From: CAVQBP01 sp963723205
GTDB taxonomy: Bacteria > Bacteroidota > Ignavibacteria > Ignavibacteriales > Ignavibacteriaceae
Assembly (NCBI GenBank): GCA_963723205.1
Contig: CAVRQC010000029.1
Coordinates: forward strand, 1 to 64,000
Reading direction: 5' to 3'
Length of the DNA: 64,000 bases
Part shown: positions 35,631 through 44,733 of the stretch, piece by piece
How the letters are laid out: each line of letters begins with the position of its first letter
How positions within the stretch are numbered: position 1 is the stretch's first letter
Position numbers and translations under genes: made by a program
The notes under the pieces: model-generated
What the model was told of the DNA's origin: nothing
Databases searched by the model: none
The model's input: only the letters and a program-made list of their open reading frames with translations

Positions 35631-36061
35631 ATGTCCACAGAAGACGAAGTACTTAAAACCCCAAAGCAGTTCTATAATGCATTAACAAATATGGCTAAAG
35701 GAAATGCAAGTCAAATAGGAGAAACCTGGTTACAGGATGAAAACGCAACTGCTATGCACCCGATCGGCGGTAGAGAAGTCGGTTGGCCGGCAGTAAAGAA
35801 ATCATTTGAACAGTTTGCTTAACTTGCAAGGATGGTAAGATTGAATTAAAAGAACAATTCGTTAGAATAGTAGGGAATGTGGCTTACGAGTTGGGTATTG
35901 AAATCGGTCAGGTTAAAATTGCCGGGCAACAGATCAGTATCGAACAACGTATCACAAACATCTATCAGCTGCAAGATGGGGAATGGAAGATGATCCATCA
36001 CCATGGTGATACTTCTCCGGCAATACCGGATGTTCTTAGTAAATTACAGCCTTCAAAATAA
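35631..36061 (+). pseudogene. Frameshifted SnoaL/DUF4440-like protein
   Basis: The first frame from ATG 35631 (AAAGGAGG upstream) encodes K-Q-F-Y-N-A-L-T-N-M, then M-H-P-I-G-G-R-E-V-G-W-P-A-V-K-K-S-F-E-Q-F-A and stops at 35822. One inserted base lets it continue as L-T-C-K-D-G-K-I-E-L-K-E-Q-F-V-R-I-V-G-N-V-A-Y-E-L-G through R-I-T-N-I-Y...H-H-H-G-D to TAA 36061. The restored ~144-residue protein is a small SnoaL/NTF2-fold protein of the DUF4440 type, cytoplasmic, role unknown. Confidence 0.75.
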
Positions 36062-36107
36062 AAGATTGGGATGTAAATCGATATTATTGGATGTGTGAAT
36101 AAAAATT

Positions 36108-36143
36108 AAGCCTTCTATCATAGGATTAATGGAGGCTTTTCTT
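36108..36143 (+). terminator. Rho-independent terminator
   Basis: AAGCCT (36108-36113) / AGGCTT (36133-36138) with 19-base loop followed by TTCTTTTTC, 47 bp after the DUF4440-like gene. Confidence 0.6.
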
Positions 36144-36340
36144 TTTCTTAAAACATTTAACTTGTGCATTAAATAATAAAACTATTTTAGGAGTTTTTAA
36201 CTTTCTCAATTTATACGCTTACATAAATTGTCGTAAATTACGAAATAAATAATTTACATAAATGTTTTCGCGAAAAAACTCATCTTCATTTTAACTTAAT
36301 TTTAAATTTCTATAAAGGCAATGAAATTCTACCAAATATT

Positions 36341-36518
36341 GTCCTTTATAAAAAGCCTTACTTAACAAACAGTTATTCTATAAAGATTAATAAAGTTTCT
36401 TAATATTAAGGAATGGGCAAAGCATTTCATGATTAACTTATAAGATTAAAAAAATATTTGCTAGAGGAGTAGGAGTGATGATTGAGCGAGCAATTATTTC
36501 TTTTAATAGGATGAAAGG
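36341..36518 (+). repeat. R3 separator repeat, copy 7
   Basis: GTCCTTTATAAAAAGCCTTAC, AAAGATTAATAAAGTTTC, then TTATAAGATTAAAAAAATAT, TTGCTAGAGGAGTAGGAGTG, GAGCGAGCAATTATTTC and AATAGGATGAAAGG. The last and most diverged R3 copy, next to the Dam gene. Confidence 0.6.
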
Positions 36519-36543
36519 AATCAGTTAATTTATGATGATTCAA

Positions 36544-37446
36544 TTAGTAATTTCTAACAAGTATTTCTGATATCTTTCCACGTTTAGTTACCTTACTATT
36601 AATTACTCTGCTTGCTAATATTCTTTTAATTGTAAATTTACCATATAAATTATCGTGAAAGTAATTTTGTATGTCGGAGTTTTTCAAATCAGCATTGCTC
36701 AGTAGTTGTTTTATTCCTTCTTTATCTAATAGTGAGTATACTTTCTCTAATTCTTCTTGCTCTTTTAATGAGAATTCAAACTCACTATAAGAAGTAAAAT
36801 TTGAAGTTTTATTTAAAGGTGAATAGGGAGGATCGTAATAAATGAAAGAATTTTTTTTCACTACTTCAGGTAGTGTCTTAACATTCCTTACTTCTAAAAC
36901 AGCATCTTTAAGTAATTCAGATACTGCCAGGAGATTTTCATTATCTAATATCCTGGGATTTTCATATCTCCCGAAAGGTACATTAAATTGACCGGATCTA
37001 TTAACCCGGTACAATCCGTTGAAACAAGTCCTGTTTAAGAAAATGGTTAAAGCTGCTTTTCTTATTAATTTTTGTTTACCCTTTTGATTTGCAGATAATA
37101 AACTATTAAACTCTTCTCTTCTTTTATTATAATAGATTTTTCTTTGTTCATTATTTTTTGATTTAAATTCTTTTTCAAGGAATTTCAATTCTTTTATCAG
37201 ATTGTTGGTCTGATTCTGAACTATCTTAAAAGTTGAAATTAAATTAGAATTGATGTCTGAAAGGTAAGCATTTTCAATACCATACTTTTGTTTAAGGAAT
37301 AAAAATACTGCTGCACTCCCTAAGAATGGTTCATAATAATTTACTATACCATTCTTTTTTACCTCTTCTGGAAGGTTAGTATCTATATAATTTAATAACT
37401 GAGTTTTTCCGCCGGCCCATTTTAGAAAAGGTTTCGCTAATTTCAT
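36544..37446 (-). CDS. dam: Dam-family DNA adenine methyltransferase
   Basis: A 300-residue N6-adenine methylase of the D12/Dam class (relatives methylate GATC). The AdoMet site F-L-K-W-A-G-G-K is at residues 7-14, E-P-F-L-G-S-A-A-V-F at 39-48 and the catalytic D-P-P-Y at 205-208, in the alpha-class order. R-T-C-F-N-G-L-Y-R-V-N-R is the conserved target-recognition-adjacent segment. ATG 37446 is chosen because the family begins M-K-x-x-K-P-F-L-K-W; an upstream TTG adds four residues. No restriction endonuclease is adjacent, so it is an orphan methylase here. Flanked on its 3' side by R3. Confidence 0.9.
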   Translation of the reverse strand: MKLAKPFLKWAGGKTQLLNYIDTNLPEEVKKNGIVNYYEPFLGSAAVFLFLKQKYGIENAYLSDINSNLISTFKIVQNQTNNLIKELKFLEKEFKSKNNEQRKIYYNKRREEFNSLLSANQKGKQKLIRKAALTIFLNRTCFNGLYRVNRSGQFNVPFGRYENPRILDNENLLAVSELLKDAVLEVRNVKTLPEVVKKNSFIYYDPPYSPLNKTSNFTSYSEFEFSLKEQEELEKVYSLLDKEGIKQLLSNADLKNSDIQNYFHDNLYGKFTIKRILASRVINSKVTKRGKISEILVRNY

Positions 37447-37657
37447 TTCTACAATCAATAATACAAAGAATTAAAAGTGATTTCTTATAATACTAATATA
37501 CAATAGTTGATTTATTAATTTTCTCTCATCTTACTTCGAAATTTCCTATCCATCTCTTTTAAGCAACTCTTTTCCCTTTTTGGGAAAATTAATTATTTCA
37601 TTATATATTGAAACAATCTTCAGAATAAGTTGGCAAAAAAACTGGGGAGCAGCTATA

Positions 37658-37915
37658 GTGAAAAACAGTATTCCATTAGTAGTCTTTTTTGCAATATTTT
37701 TATCCGGCTTAATTCTCCGGGTATTAGTTTCTAAAAATTAACTTGAAGAATATTCGGATGAACATTTAAATATTATTTTCAATATAAAAGATTCGTGGTC
37801 GATAAGTAAAGATATGTTTAATGAAAAAGGAAAACGATATTACATTGTAAGTAATAGCTTTGGAATTTTGTGGATAGTATATATTATATTTATTATTGCC
37901 GGCAATTCATTTTAA
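37658..37915 (+). pseudogene. Small membrane protein split by an in-frame stop
   Basis: A GTG at 37658 behind GGGGAGC opens V-K-N-S-I-P-L-V-V-F-F-A-I-F-L-S-G-L, meets TAA at 37739-37741, and continues in the same frame as L-E-E-Y-S-D-E-H-L-N-I-I-F-N... to TAA 37913-37915, ending with a second hydrophobic helix. The full 85-residue product would have two membrane helices around a short loop. No family recognised. The stop could have arisen from a single base change. Confidence 0.45.
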
Positions 37916-38090
37916 TCACCAATAGCCATTGGATATGTGTAATTATGATAATATCGTAGTTATCCATGTCAATTCCCCGGGTGGAAATTTTATTTGACTG
38001 TTTTTGAAATTTCATTACCGGAATTTTGGCGAGTATTACAATGTTTATTATGATTGGGAAATTATATGTTAAATAAAACCGATAAATGCA

Positions 38091-38131
38091 TTCCCTCTTA
38101 TACAAAAGGTAAGAGGGAAGCGTTTTTTTTT
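38091..38131. terminator. Bidirectional terminator
   Basis: Ten-base stem TTCCCTCTTA (38091-38100) / TAAGAGGGAA (38110-38119), 9-base loop, followed by GCG and T9 on the plus strand. It lies 66 bp past the stop of the chemotaxis receptor gene, which is read from the other side. Confidence 0.75.
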
Positions 38132-38196
38132 AGTTGACTTCACAAAAAACAGTAAGAGCCTCAAATTAAAATCTTTAACTACCCTGAGATTATCAT

Positions 38197-39915
38197 TTAA
38201 TATTGAACAAGTTTTCCATTTTGTCTGATAGAATAATGAGTTTGTTTCTCATCAACTTCAATCTTAAAGTTACTTATTAAATTTTTCAGGTTTTCAGTTA
38301 ATCTATTCAGATCTTCGGCAGACATGGCAACCTGTTGGATTGCTTCAGCACTTTCATTTGCAATGTTGCTTATTGATTCTACACTTTTACTTATTTGTTC
38401 AGCTGTAGTTGATTGTTCTTCACTTGCACTAGCTACCTGGTTTACATCATCAACTACTATACTGGAAGCACTTATTATTTCTTTTAATGATTTACCGGCA
38501 TTGTTAGCCATTTCCTGTCCTTTTAAAACTTCTTCAGTACCCATATCGATTGACTCAACCGCACCTTTTGTTTCCCTTTGAATCTGAATAATCATTCCCG
38601 CAATTTCCTTGGTTGCTTTTGTAGTCCTTTCTGCAAGTTTTCTAACTTCATCGGCTACAACAGCAAAACCCCGTCCCATTTCACCGGCTCTTGCCGCTTC
38701 AATAGCTGCATTTAAAGCCAGCAGGTTTGTCTGATCAGCAATATCATCAATAACCTGGATTATTTCTCCAATCTGATCACTACTTTTACCTAATTGTTTA
38801 ACCGTATCGGCAGTTTTTGATACTACTTCGGCAATTCTCTTCATCCCATCAACAGTATCCTCAACTACTTTTCCACCATCCTCAGCAATCTTTCCGGCTG
38901 ACCTAACGTTTTCTGAAGCAGTTCCTGCATTTCTGGTCATTTCAAGTATGGTTCTTGTCATTTGTTCTATTGCTACGGCCACTTCAGAAGTCTGAGTCGA
39001 TTGTTCCTGAGCACCCGAAGCCATTTCTTCGGTACTTGAAGATATTTGAGTACTTGCACTAGCGGTTGCATGAATTGTTTCAGATACCTGATGCAGCATT
39101 CCCCTAACATTTGCAATAGATCTATTAAATGCATCAAATAACTTTGCAATATCATCACCTTCTTTTTCCGGAATTGCTTCCACTGTCAAATTCCCATCAG
39201 CAAATTTTTCCATTACTTCCATCATTCTTTGGGTTGATTTATTTAAATAATTTTGCATTTCTTTAATTTCAGTAATGTCGGTAACTTGTTCAACCGCTCC
39301 TATAATTGTCCCTTCCTTATCTTTTATAGGATAACCAACATATAAAATAGGCACACTTTTACCATTTGGATTTGCGATGGTCTGTTCAGCAAATCCTCTA
39401 TTATGTTTCATTGCTTTATGTAAAGCACAATTTTCTGTTTTACAGTGTTCGGTTTTAAATTGATCATAACATTTTTGTCCGATTAACTGCTTTTGCTCTT
39501 TGCCGACAACTTCGGCTCCTTTTTTATTCATGTACTGAATAGTAAAATCTGTGTCAATATGCATAACCGGGGCTGGTAAATTTTCTAAGTACTGTGTTTG
39601 AAGATTTGTTCTTTCAATTAAAAAATTAATTGATTTTGCAATATTTTTATATTCATTATTAGAATTTATTTCTAATGTTAAATTTAGATTGTCATCTAAA
39701 ATCTCGTTTGCAACATTATTAAGCATTTCAGCCGGCTTTATTATACTTTTCGTTAGTATAGTATATAATAAAATACAAAGTAAAACGGCTAATAAATTTA
39801 TATATAGAGCTGGTGTATAAGCATTTTGAAATATTTGAATTATTGATGATATTCCAATTATTGATATAATAATCAAGAAACTTATGGTAATTTGCCTGTT
39901 AATCAGTTTGCTCAT
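38197..39915 (-). CDS. Methyl-accepting chemotaxis protein with PAS domain
   Basis: A 572-residue chemoreceptor. Two membrane helices (about 10-30 and 35-55) are separated by only a few residues, so there is no periplasmic sensor. Next come a HAMP-like region, then a PAS domain (about 110-215) with a Cys-rich segment (K-C-Y-D-Q-F, E-H-C-K-T-E-N-C-A-L-H). A second HAMP follows (about 225-280) and then the MCP signalling hairpin with I-D-D-I-A-D-Q-T-N-L-L-A-L-N-A-A and G-R-G-F-A-V-V-A-D-E-V-R. The layout indicates sensing of a cytoplasmic signal, perhaps redox through the cysteines (inference). No CheA/CheW genes are nearby. It is monocistronic. Confidence 0.9.
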   Translation of the reverse strand: MSKLINRQITISFLIIISIIGISSIIQIFQNAYTPALYINLLAVLLCILLYTILTKSIIKPAEMLNNVANEILDDNLNLTLEINSNNEYKNIAKSINFLIERTNLQTQYLENLPAPVMHIDTDFTIQYMNKKGAEVVGKEQKQLIGQKCYDQFKTEHCKTENCALHKAMKHNRGFAEQTIANPNGKSVPILYVGYPIKDKEGTIIGAVEQVTDITEIKEMQNYLNKSTQRMMEVMEKFADGNLTVEAIPEKEGDDIAKLFDAFNRSIANVRGMLHQVSETIHATASASTQISSSTEEMASGAQEQSTQTSEVAVAIEQMTRTILEMTRNAGTASENVRSAGKIAEDGGKVVEDTVDGMKRIAEVVSKTADTVKQLGKSSDQIGEIIQVIDDIADQTNLLALNAAIEAARAGEMGRGFAVVADEVRKLAERTTKATKEIAGMIIQIQRETKGAVESIDMGTEEVLKGQEMANNAGKSLKEIISASSIVVDDVNQVASASEEQSTTAEQISKSVESISNIANESAEAIQQVAMSAEDLNRLTENLKNLISNFKIEVDEKQTHYSIRQNGKLVQY

Positions 39916-40286
39916 ATAATACCTTTCAATCGTTTTTTTATTACACGGGACTTATTATTTATGATTTTATTATCGAAGAGTTTAAAGTTTCTTTAAGGCT
40001 TAAAAAATTTTAAATGTTAATAATTAAGAATGGATTAAAAAAGTTTTAAAATCGATTTAGGCAATAAATGTTAATTCTTATCGAAAAAAAATTAATTGAA
40101 GCAAATTAAAAATAAATCCATTACTGCATTCAAGCTTAAAAAAATTACAATAATACTGACATAACAGTTAAAACGGGAATATTTAAGATTTAAGTGTTTG
40201 ATTTGTAATAGTTTAGTAAAAAAATAGAAAAAGTTTACTATGATAACAAATGGAAATAATTTGCCATTATACAATACTATAATTAA
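39916..40286. other. Intergenic, no gene seen
   Basis: About 370 bp, AT-rich, between two minus-strand genes. It must hold the chemoreceptor promoter; no hairpin, repeat or conserved frame was recognised. Confidence 0.5.
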
Positions 40287-40517
40287 TTATATAAATAGTT
40301 TTTCAACTTGAGGTATAAGATTGTATGCATTTGTAAATGCCACTTTGTATGAAAGCCTGGATGGAAAGTGAAATAATTCTTCGCCATCTTTTTTAATTGA
40401 TACATAATACAGTTTCTCAGGATTTTGAGTGAACAAATTATAATTTTCATTTTCATAAAAGATGATATCATAACCCCTGTTTATTAAATCCTGATATTTA
40501 GCATCAAAATCTTCCAT
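40287..40517 (-). CDS. Small hypothetical protein, 76 aa
   Basis: ATG 40517 with GAGG 7 bp upstream (TTGAGGTTATTAATG) starts M-E-D-F-D-A-K-Y-Q-D-L-I-N-R-G-Y. The 76-residue product is rich in aromatic residues (I-I-F-Y-E-N-E-N-Y, L-Y-Y-V-S-I) and likely a small alpha/beta protein. It has no signal peptide and no recognised family. Stand-alone gene. Confidence 0.6.
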   Translation of the reverse strand: MEDFDAKYQDLINRGYDIIFYENENYNLFTQNPEKLYYVSIKKDGEELFHFPSRLSYKVAFTNAYNLIPQVEKLFI

Positions 40518-40529
40518 TAATAACCTCAA

Positions 40530-40937
40530 TAATTATAGTGTACAAATGTACACTATTTATTATTAAATGTCTATATACCAAATAACATTTATGAATTTTT
40601 TTTGGAAAAGAGAAAAGAGCATTGATTTTGAAATTAAGAAATGGAAAACAAGCTGGAGATTAGTCCATAAGATCTTTTTTATTAAATATATTTAGAGAGA
40701 CTGCAAGTAATTGTTTTATCTTTTAGAAAATTGAAGGATAGATTATATTTAGGCGACCAAAGAATTAAGAAAAAGATAAATAATTTCAATACCTAAATTT
40801 TATTATAATTTCCTCTTGTTATATAATTAAATGGAAGTTATTTTAAAATTGAAGGCAAATTGAAAGCAATTTTTCTCAAAAGATTTAAAATCAGATCACA
40901 TTAGAATATTACTAAAAATCTGATGAAAGGAAATTAA
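40530..40937. other. Intergenic, no gene seen
   Basis: Divergent gap between the 76-aa gene and the GHL10-like gene. AT-rich; TAGTGTACAAATGTACACTA at 40536-40555 is a 20-bp near-palindrome (GTGTACAAATGTACAC) upstream of the small gene and could be an operator. Nothing else recognised. Confidence 0.4.
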
Positions 40938-42074
40938 ATGAATAGAAGAGAATTACTTAAAACTTTAGGTTTAAGTTCAGTCGCCATTCTTTCGGAGCCG
41001 TTAGCCAAAGGTAATTTACTTTATGGAAATGAGAAAGATACTAAATTAAAGAATTGGACATGGATAGGAACTGACACAGAAACTTCTGCTGATGAATGGA
41101 AAAAAAATTTTGCAGGAATGAAAGAGGCAGGAATAGATGCTATACTCCCGGAAATTTTTAACAGTCATTTTGCCTTTTATGCAAGTAAACATCTGCCTGT
41201 TAAAGATCAGTGGCTGGAAAGAATTTTACCTATTGCTAAGTCAGAAGGTTTGGAAGTCCATGCCTGGATGTGGACAATGATTTGCAACATTGAAGAAATT
41301 TATAAAAAACACTCTGAATGGTACATGGTAAATCGGAATGGTGATTCATGTGTTGATAAACCTGCATATGTAGAGAGCTATAGGTTTTTGTGTCCTTCTC
41401 GAAATGAACCGCTTGATTTCATAGCGAAAAGAGTAAAAGAATTATCGCAGTATGATCAGCTCGATGGTGTTCATTTAGATTTTATAAGATATCCCGACGT
41501 AATTCTTGCGAAATCATTACAACCGAAATATGGTATAATACAGGACGGTGAATATCCTGAGTATGATTATTGTTATTGTGATGTCTGCCGAAAAACATTT
41601 AAAGACAAAACTGGGCTCGATCCGATGGAATTGAAAGATCCGACTGCAAATGTTGAGTGGAGGCAATATCGTTATGATACTATCAGCAATTTTGTTAACA
41701 ATAAATTAATTCCTATTGCCAGAGAATATAAAAAAGAAATAACCGCTGCAGTTTTTCCCCCCCATAATTGGATTAATGTCCGTCAGCAATGGCCTAATTG
41801 GAACCTGGATGCTGTACTTCCAATGCTTTACCATAATTATTATTACCAGGGAATTGAATGGATAAAAGAACAAACTGAAAAAGGAATATATTCATTAAGA
41901 AAAGACGAACCTCTATATAGCGGTTTAATGGTATCTGAATTTAGTCCGGCGGGATTGGCTAAAGCAGTTGAAGCTGCAATATCCGGCGGTGCTAAGGGTG
42001 TTGTCCTTTTTGAATTCCACAGCATGACTGATAAACTTTGGAAGAGTTTTAAAGAAGTGATCTCAAGGTATTGA
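40938..42074 (+). CDS. GHL10-type putative glycoside hydrolase with Tat-like signal
   Basis: A 378-residue protein beginning M-N-R-R-E-L-L-K-T-L-G, a twin-arginine-like signal. The TIM-barrel pattern includes A-G-I-D-A-I-L-P-E, V-H-A-W-M-W-T, the hallmark D-G-V-H-L-D-F-I-R-Y-P of hypothetical glycosyl hydrolase family GHL10, and A-A-V-F-P-P. AAAGGAAATTAA precedes the ATG. Family members are thought to cleave glycans but few are characterised. It opens the plus-strand series of carbohydrate-active genes; the next gene (GH28) is 370 bp away. Confidence 0.8.
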   Translation: MNRRELLKTLGLSSVAILSEPLAKGNLLYGNEKDTKLKNWTWIGTDTETSADEWKKNFAGMKEAGIDAILPEIFNSHFAFYASKHLPVKDQWLERILPIAKSEGLEVHAWMWTMICNIEEIYKKHSEWYMVNRNGDSCVDKPAYVESYRFLCPSRNEPLDFIAKRVKELSQYDQLDGVHLDFIRYPDVILAKSLQPKYGIIQDGEYPEYDYCYCDVCRKTFKDKTGLDPMELKDPTANVEWRQYRYDTISNFVNNKLIPIAREYKKEITAAVFPPHNWINVRQQWPNWNLDAVLPMLYHNYYYQGIEWIKEQTEKGIYSLRKDEPLYSGLMVSEFSPAGLAKAVEAAISGGAKGVVLFEFHSMTDKLWKSFKEVISRY

Positions 42075-42443
42075 TATATTAAAAATCATAAATTAAAAAA
42101 GCATACATCTTTTATAAAAAACATTGGTTGTCTGTCGTAAAAATTATACTCAGAAATAATCTGGAATGTCTCTGGTATAATAAAAATTAATCGGATAGGG
42201 AAATAGGCTGGGGAATATTAATCCTTGTTTTTAGAGGCAGCTTTGAACAAGGTATTCCTGCAAAATCAGAGCGTGAATTAGTTGTATGCATGATAAATTA
42301 TAGACGATTCAGCGAAGACATTTGTCAAACCATGATTATAAACAATAATAATTCTACCAAATATTTATTATTGCATAAAACTTTTCTCTATCTTTCAAAT
42401 ATGTTTATAGTCTAATATTCCTAATTCATCTTATAAAACAAAA
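42075..42443. other. Intergenic, no gene seen
   Basis: 370 bp between the GHL10-like gene and the GH28 gene. AT-rich, several short broken frames, no repeat of the R1-R3 families, no clear terminator. Confidence 0.4.
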
Positions 42444-44435
42444 ATGAAAAATTATTATAAATTTATCTTTCTGTTTATTAACTGCTTTATTTATTTGCTT
42501 GCTGAAAATCAGTTTTGTCAGTCTATACAACCAAACGATTTTATTGATCAGTTTGATGTCTTCAGAAATAAAGAATTTATATCAAACACTGTTAGTGTTA
42601 CGGGAATAAGTGATAAAAGTGATATTTCAATTTCCGGTGGTTCCTACTCTATTAATGATAGTGATTTTACAACTGGAGCAGGATTTGTGAATAATAATGA
42701 CCAGGTTAGGATCCTTCTTACTTCCTCGAATGATTATGGAACTGTAACAACAAGTAAATTATTAATTGGTAATATTACTAGCACTTTTAGTATAAGAACC
42801 AAAGATGCACCCGATGAAGGCTGGGCTTGGGAATCAAAAATAATTACAAATATTAATCCTCCCGTATTTCCGGATACAGATTTTATTATAACTGATTATG
42901 GAGCAGTTGGTGACGGAATTACCGACTGTACTGAATCTTTTAGGAAAGCTGTTTCAGCATGCACAGAAGCAGGCGGGGGCAGGGTAGTGGTTCCTAAAGG
43001 AATTTTTCATACGGGACCAATTCATCTTAAGAATAATGTAAATCTTTATATTTCTAAAAATGCAGTAATAAAATTTAGTCAAAACTATTCCGATTATTTA
43101 CCTGTAGTATATACAAGATTTGAAGGAACAGAATGTTATAATTATTCACCTTTGATTTATGCCTTTGAACAGGAAAATATTGCCATAACCGGTCAGGGAA
43201 CTTTAGATGGTCAGGGAGATAGCAACCATTGGTGGCTATGGAAATCAATTGCTTCTGCAGATATTAGCCAATTAGTTCAGCAAGCCAAAGACGATATCCC
43301 GGTTGAAAACAGAATTTATGGTAACGGACATTACTTAAGACCTAATATGATTCAACCATACCGGTGTAACAATATTCTTATTGATAGTGTTACTGTTATT
43401 AATAGTCCAATGTGGCATATTCATCCTGTCCTATGTGAAAATGTTACAATTTCCAATGTAACCGTAGAAGGGCAGGGCCCTAATAATGATGGATGTGATC
43501 CGGAATCATGTAAAAATGTTCTTATTGATAACTGTTCTTTTAATACAGGTGATGATTGTATAGCAATTAAATCAGGGCGTAATGCAGATGGCAGGAGAGT
43601 AAATGTACCTGCAGAAAATATAATAATTAAAGATTGTACAATGAAAGATGGACACGGGGGAATTGTTCTTGGAAGTGAAATTTCCGGCAGTGCCCGAAAT
43701 ATTTTTGCTTCAGGTTGTTATATGGATAGTCCTAATCTTGATAGAGCTTTGCGTATAAAAACAAATTCATTAAGAGGAGGAATTGTTGAAAACATCTATT
43801 TAAAAGATATTTCGGTTGGTACGGTATCGGATGCGGCAATTCGAATAAATTTTTTTTATGGTGAAGGGGATATTGCAGGATTTACTCCGGTCGTTAGAAA
43901 TATTGAAGTGCAGAATATGATTTGTCAACAAAGTAGATATGCTTTAAGATTTGAAGGTTATGAACTTTCCAAAATATCAGATGTCAGGCTAATAAATTGC
44001 AGTTTTAATGCGAATAGCAATAGTATTCTGAATAACATTGAAAATCTGGCACTGAATAATGTTGATATTAATAATATTACATATAATAAAATACTTCAGC
44101 CATCAGGTAAAGGTTTAGTTTCGGTTAAATCATTACGGAATGGAGATAGATTTCCGGGATCTGTCGAATTAATGCAGAATTATCCTAATCCTTTTAATCC
44201 TGAAACAAGAATTAAATTTATATTACATGCCGGGATTAAAGACAATCAAGTTACTGTTAAAATTTATGATATTCTTGGCAGAGAAATAACAACTCTGATT
44301 AATGAAAAAAAACAACCGGGTGAATATGAAATAGAATTTGACAATTCAAGGTATAACCTTTCCGGCGGAGTATATTTTTATAATCTAAGGACGTCAGGAT
44401 TTAATACAACTAAGAAGATGATAATACTGCCTTAA
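42444..44435 (+). CDS. Secreted GH28 polygalacturonase-like enzyme with T9SS tail
   Basis: A 663-residue pectin-type hydrolase. A signal peptide and an N-terminal beta domain (to about 140) precede the right-handed beta-helix catalytic region. Its four GH28 signature blocks are visible: N-N-D-G-C-D, T-G-D-D-C-I-A, G-H-G-G and R-I-K. These carry the Asp catalytic residues that hydrolyse alpha-1,4-galacturonan or related pectin. The last ~80 residues form the T9SS sorting domain (N-Y-P-N-P-F-N-P, I-Y-D-I-L-G-R-E). The product is therefore expected at the cell surface or released. Exo or endo action and the exact pectin substrate are not decidable. It is followed at 298 bp by the GH8 gene on the same strand. 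Confidence 0.9.
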   Translation: MKNYYKFIFLFINCFIYLLAENQFCQSIQPNDFIDQFDVFRNKEFISNTVSVTGISDKSDISISGGSYSINDSDFTTGAGFVNNNDQVRILLTSSNDYGTVTTSKLLIGNITSTFSIRTKDAPDEGWAWESKIITNINPPVFPDTDFIITDYGAVGDGITDCTESFRKAVSACTEAGGGRVVVPKGIFHTGPIHLKNNVNLYISKNAVIKFSQNYSDYLPVVYTRFEGTECYNYSPLIYAFEQENIAITGQGTLDGQGDSNHWWLWKSIASADISQLVQQAKDDIPVENRIYGNGHYLRPNMIQPYRCNNILIDSVTVINSPMWHIHPVLCENVTISNVTVEGQGPNNDGCDPESCKNVLIDNCSFNTGDDCIAIKSGRNADGRRVNVPAENIIIKDCTMKDGHGGIVLGSEISGSARNIFASGCYMDSPNLDRALRIKTNSLRGGIVENIYLKDISVGTVSDAAIRINFFYGEGDIAGFTPVVRNIEVQNMICQQSRYALRFEGYELSKISDVRLINCSFNANSNSILNNIENLALNNVDINNITYNKILQPSGKGLVSVKSLRNGDRFPGSVELMQNYPNPFNPETRIKFILHAGIKDNQVTVKIYDILGREITTLINEKKQPGEYEIEFDNSRYNLSGGVYFYNLRTSGFNTTKKMIILP

Positions 44436-44733
44436 TAATTATATTATACATTATTTTTTTAGCTTAAAAATAGCACTTGAAAAAGGGATTATCTATACAA
44501 AAATATCCTAAGATATTTGAAGCCACAAAAGAAATAGATTATCGTGTATACGATAAGAACTTTGGAAAAGTTAGATTGCTGTTAAAGCCATATATTGCAT
44601 TGAGAATTATCAAAGTAGCATTTCCATAATCAATTTACTTATAAAAATTTGTAATTATTGAACCTCTTGATATTATTAGAACCAGAAATTAAATTCACTT
44701 CAAATTTTAATCTTATTATTACAGGTATTATAG

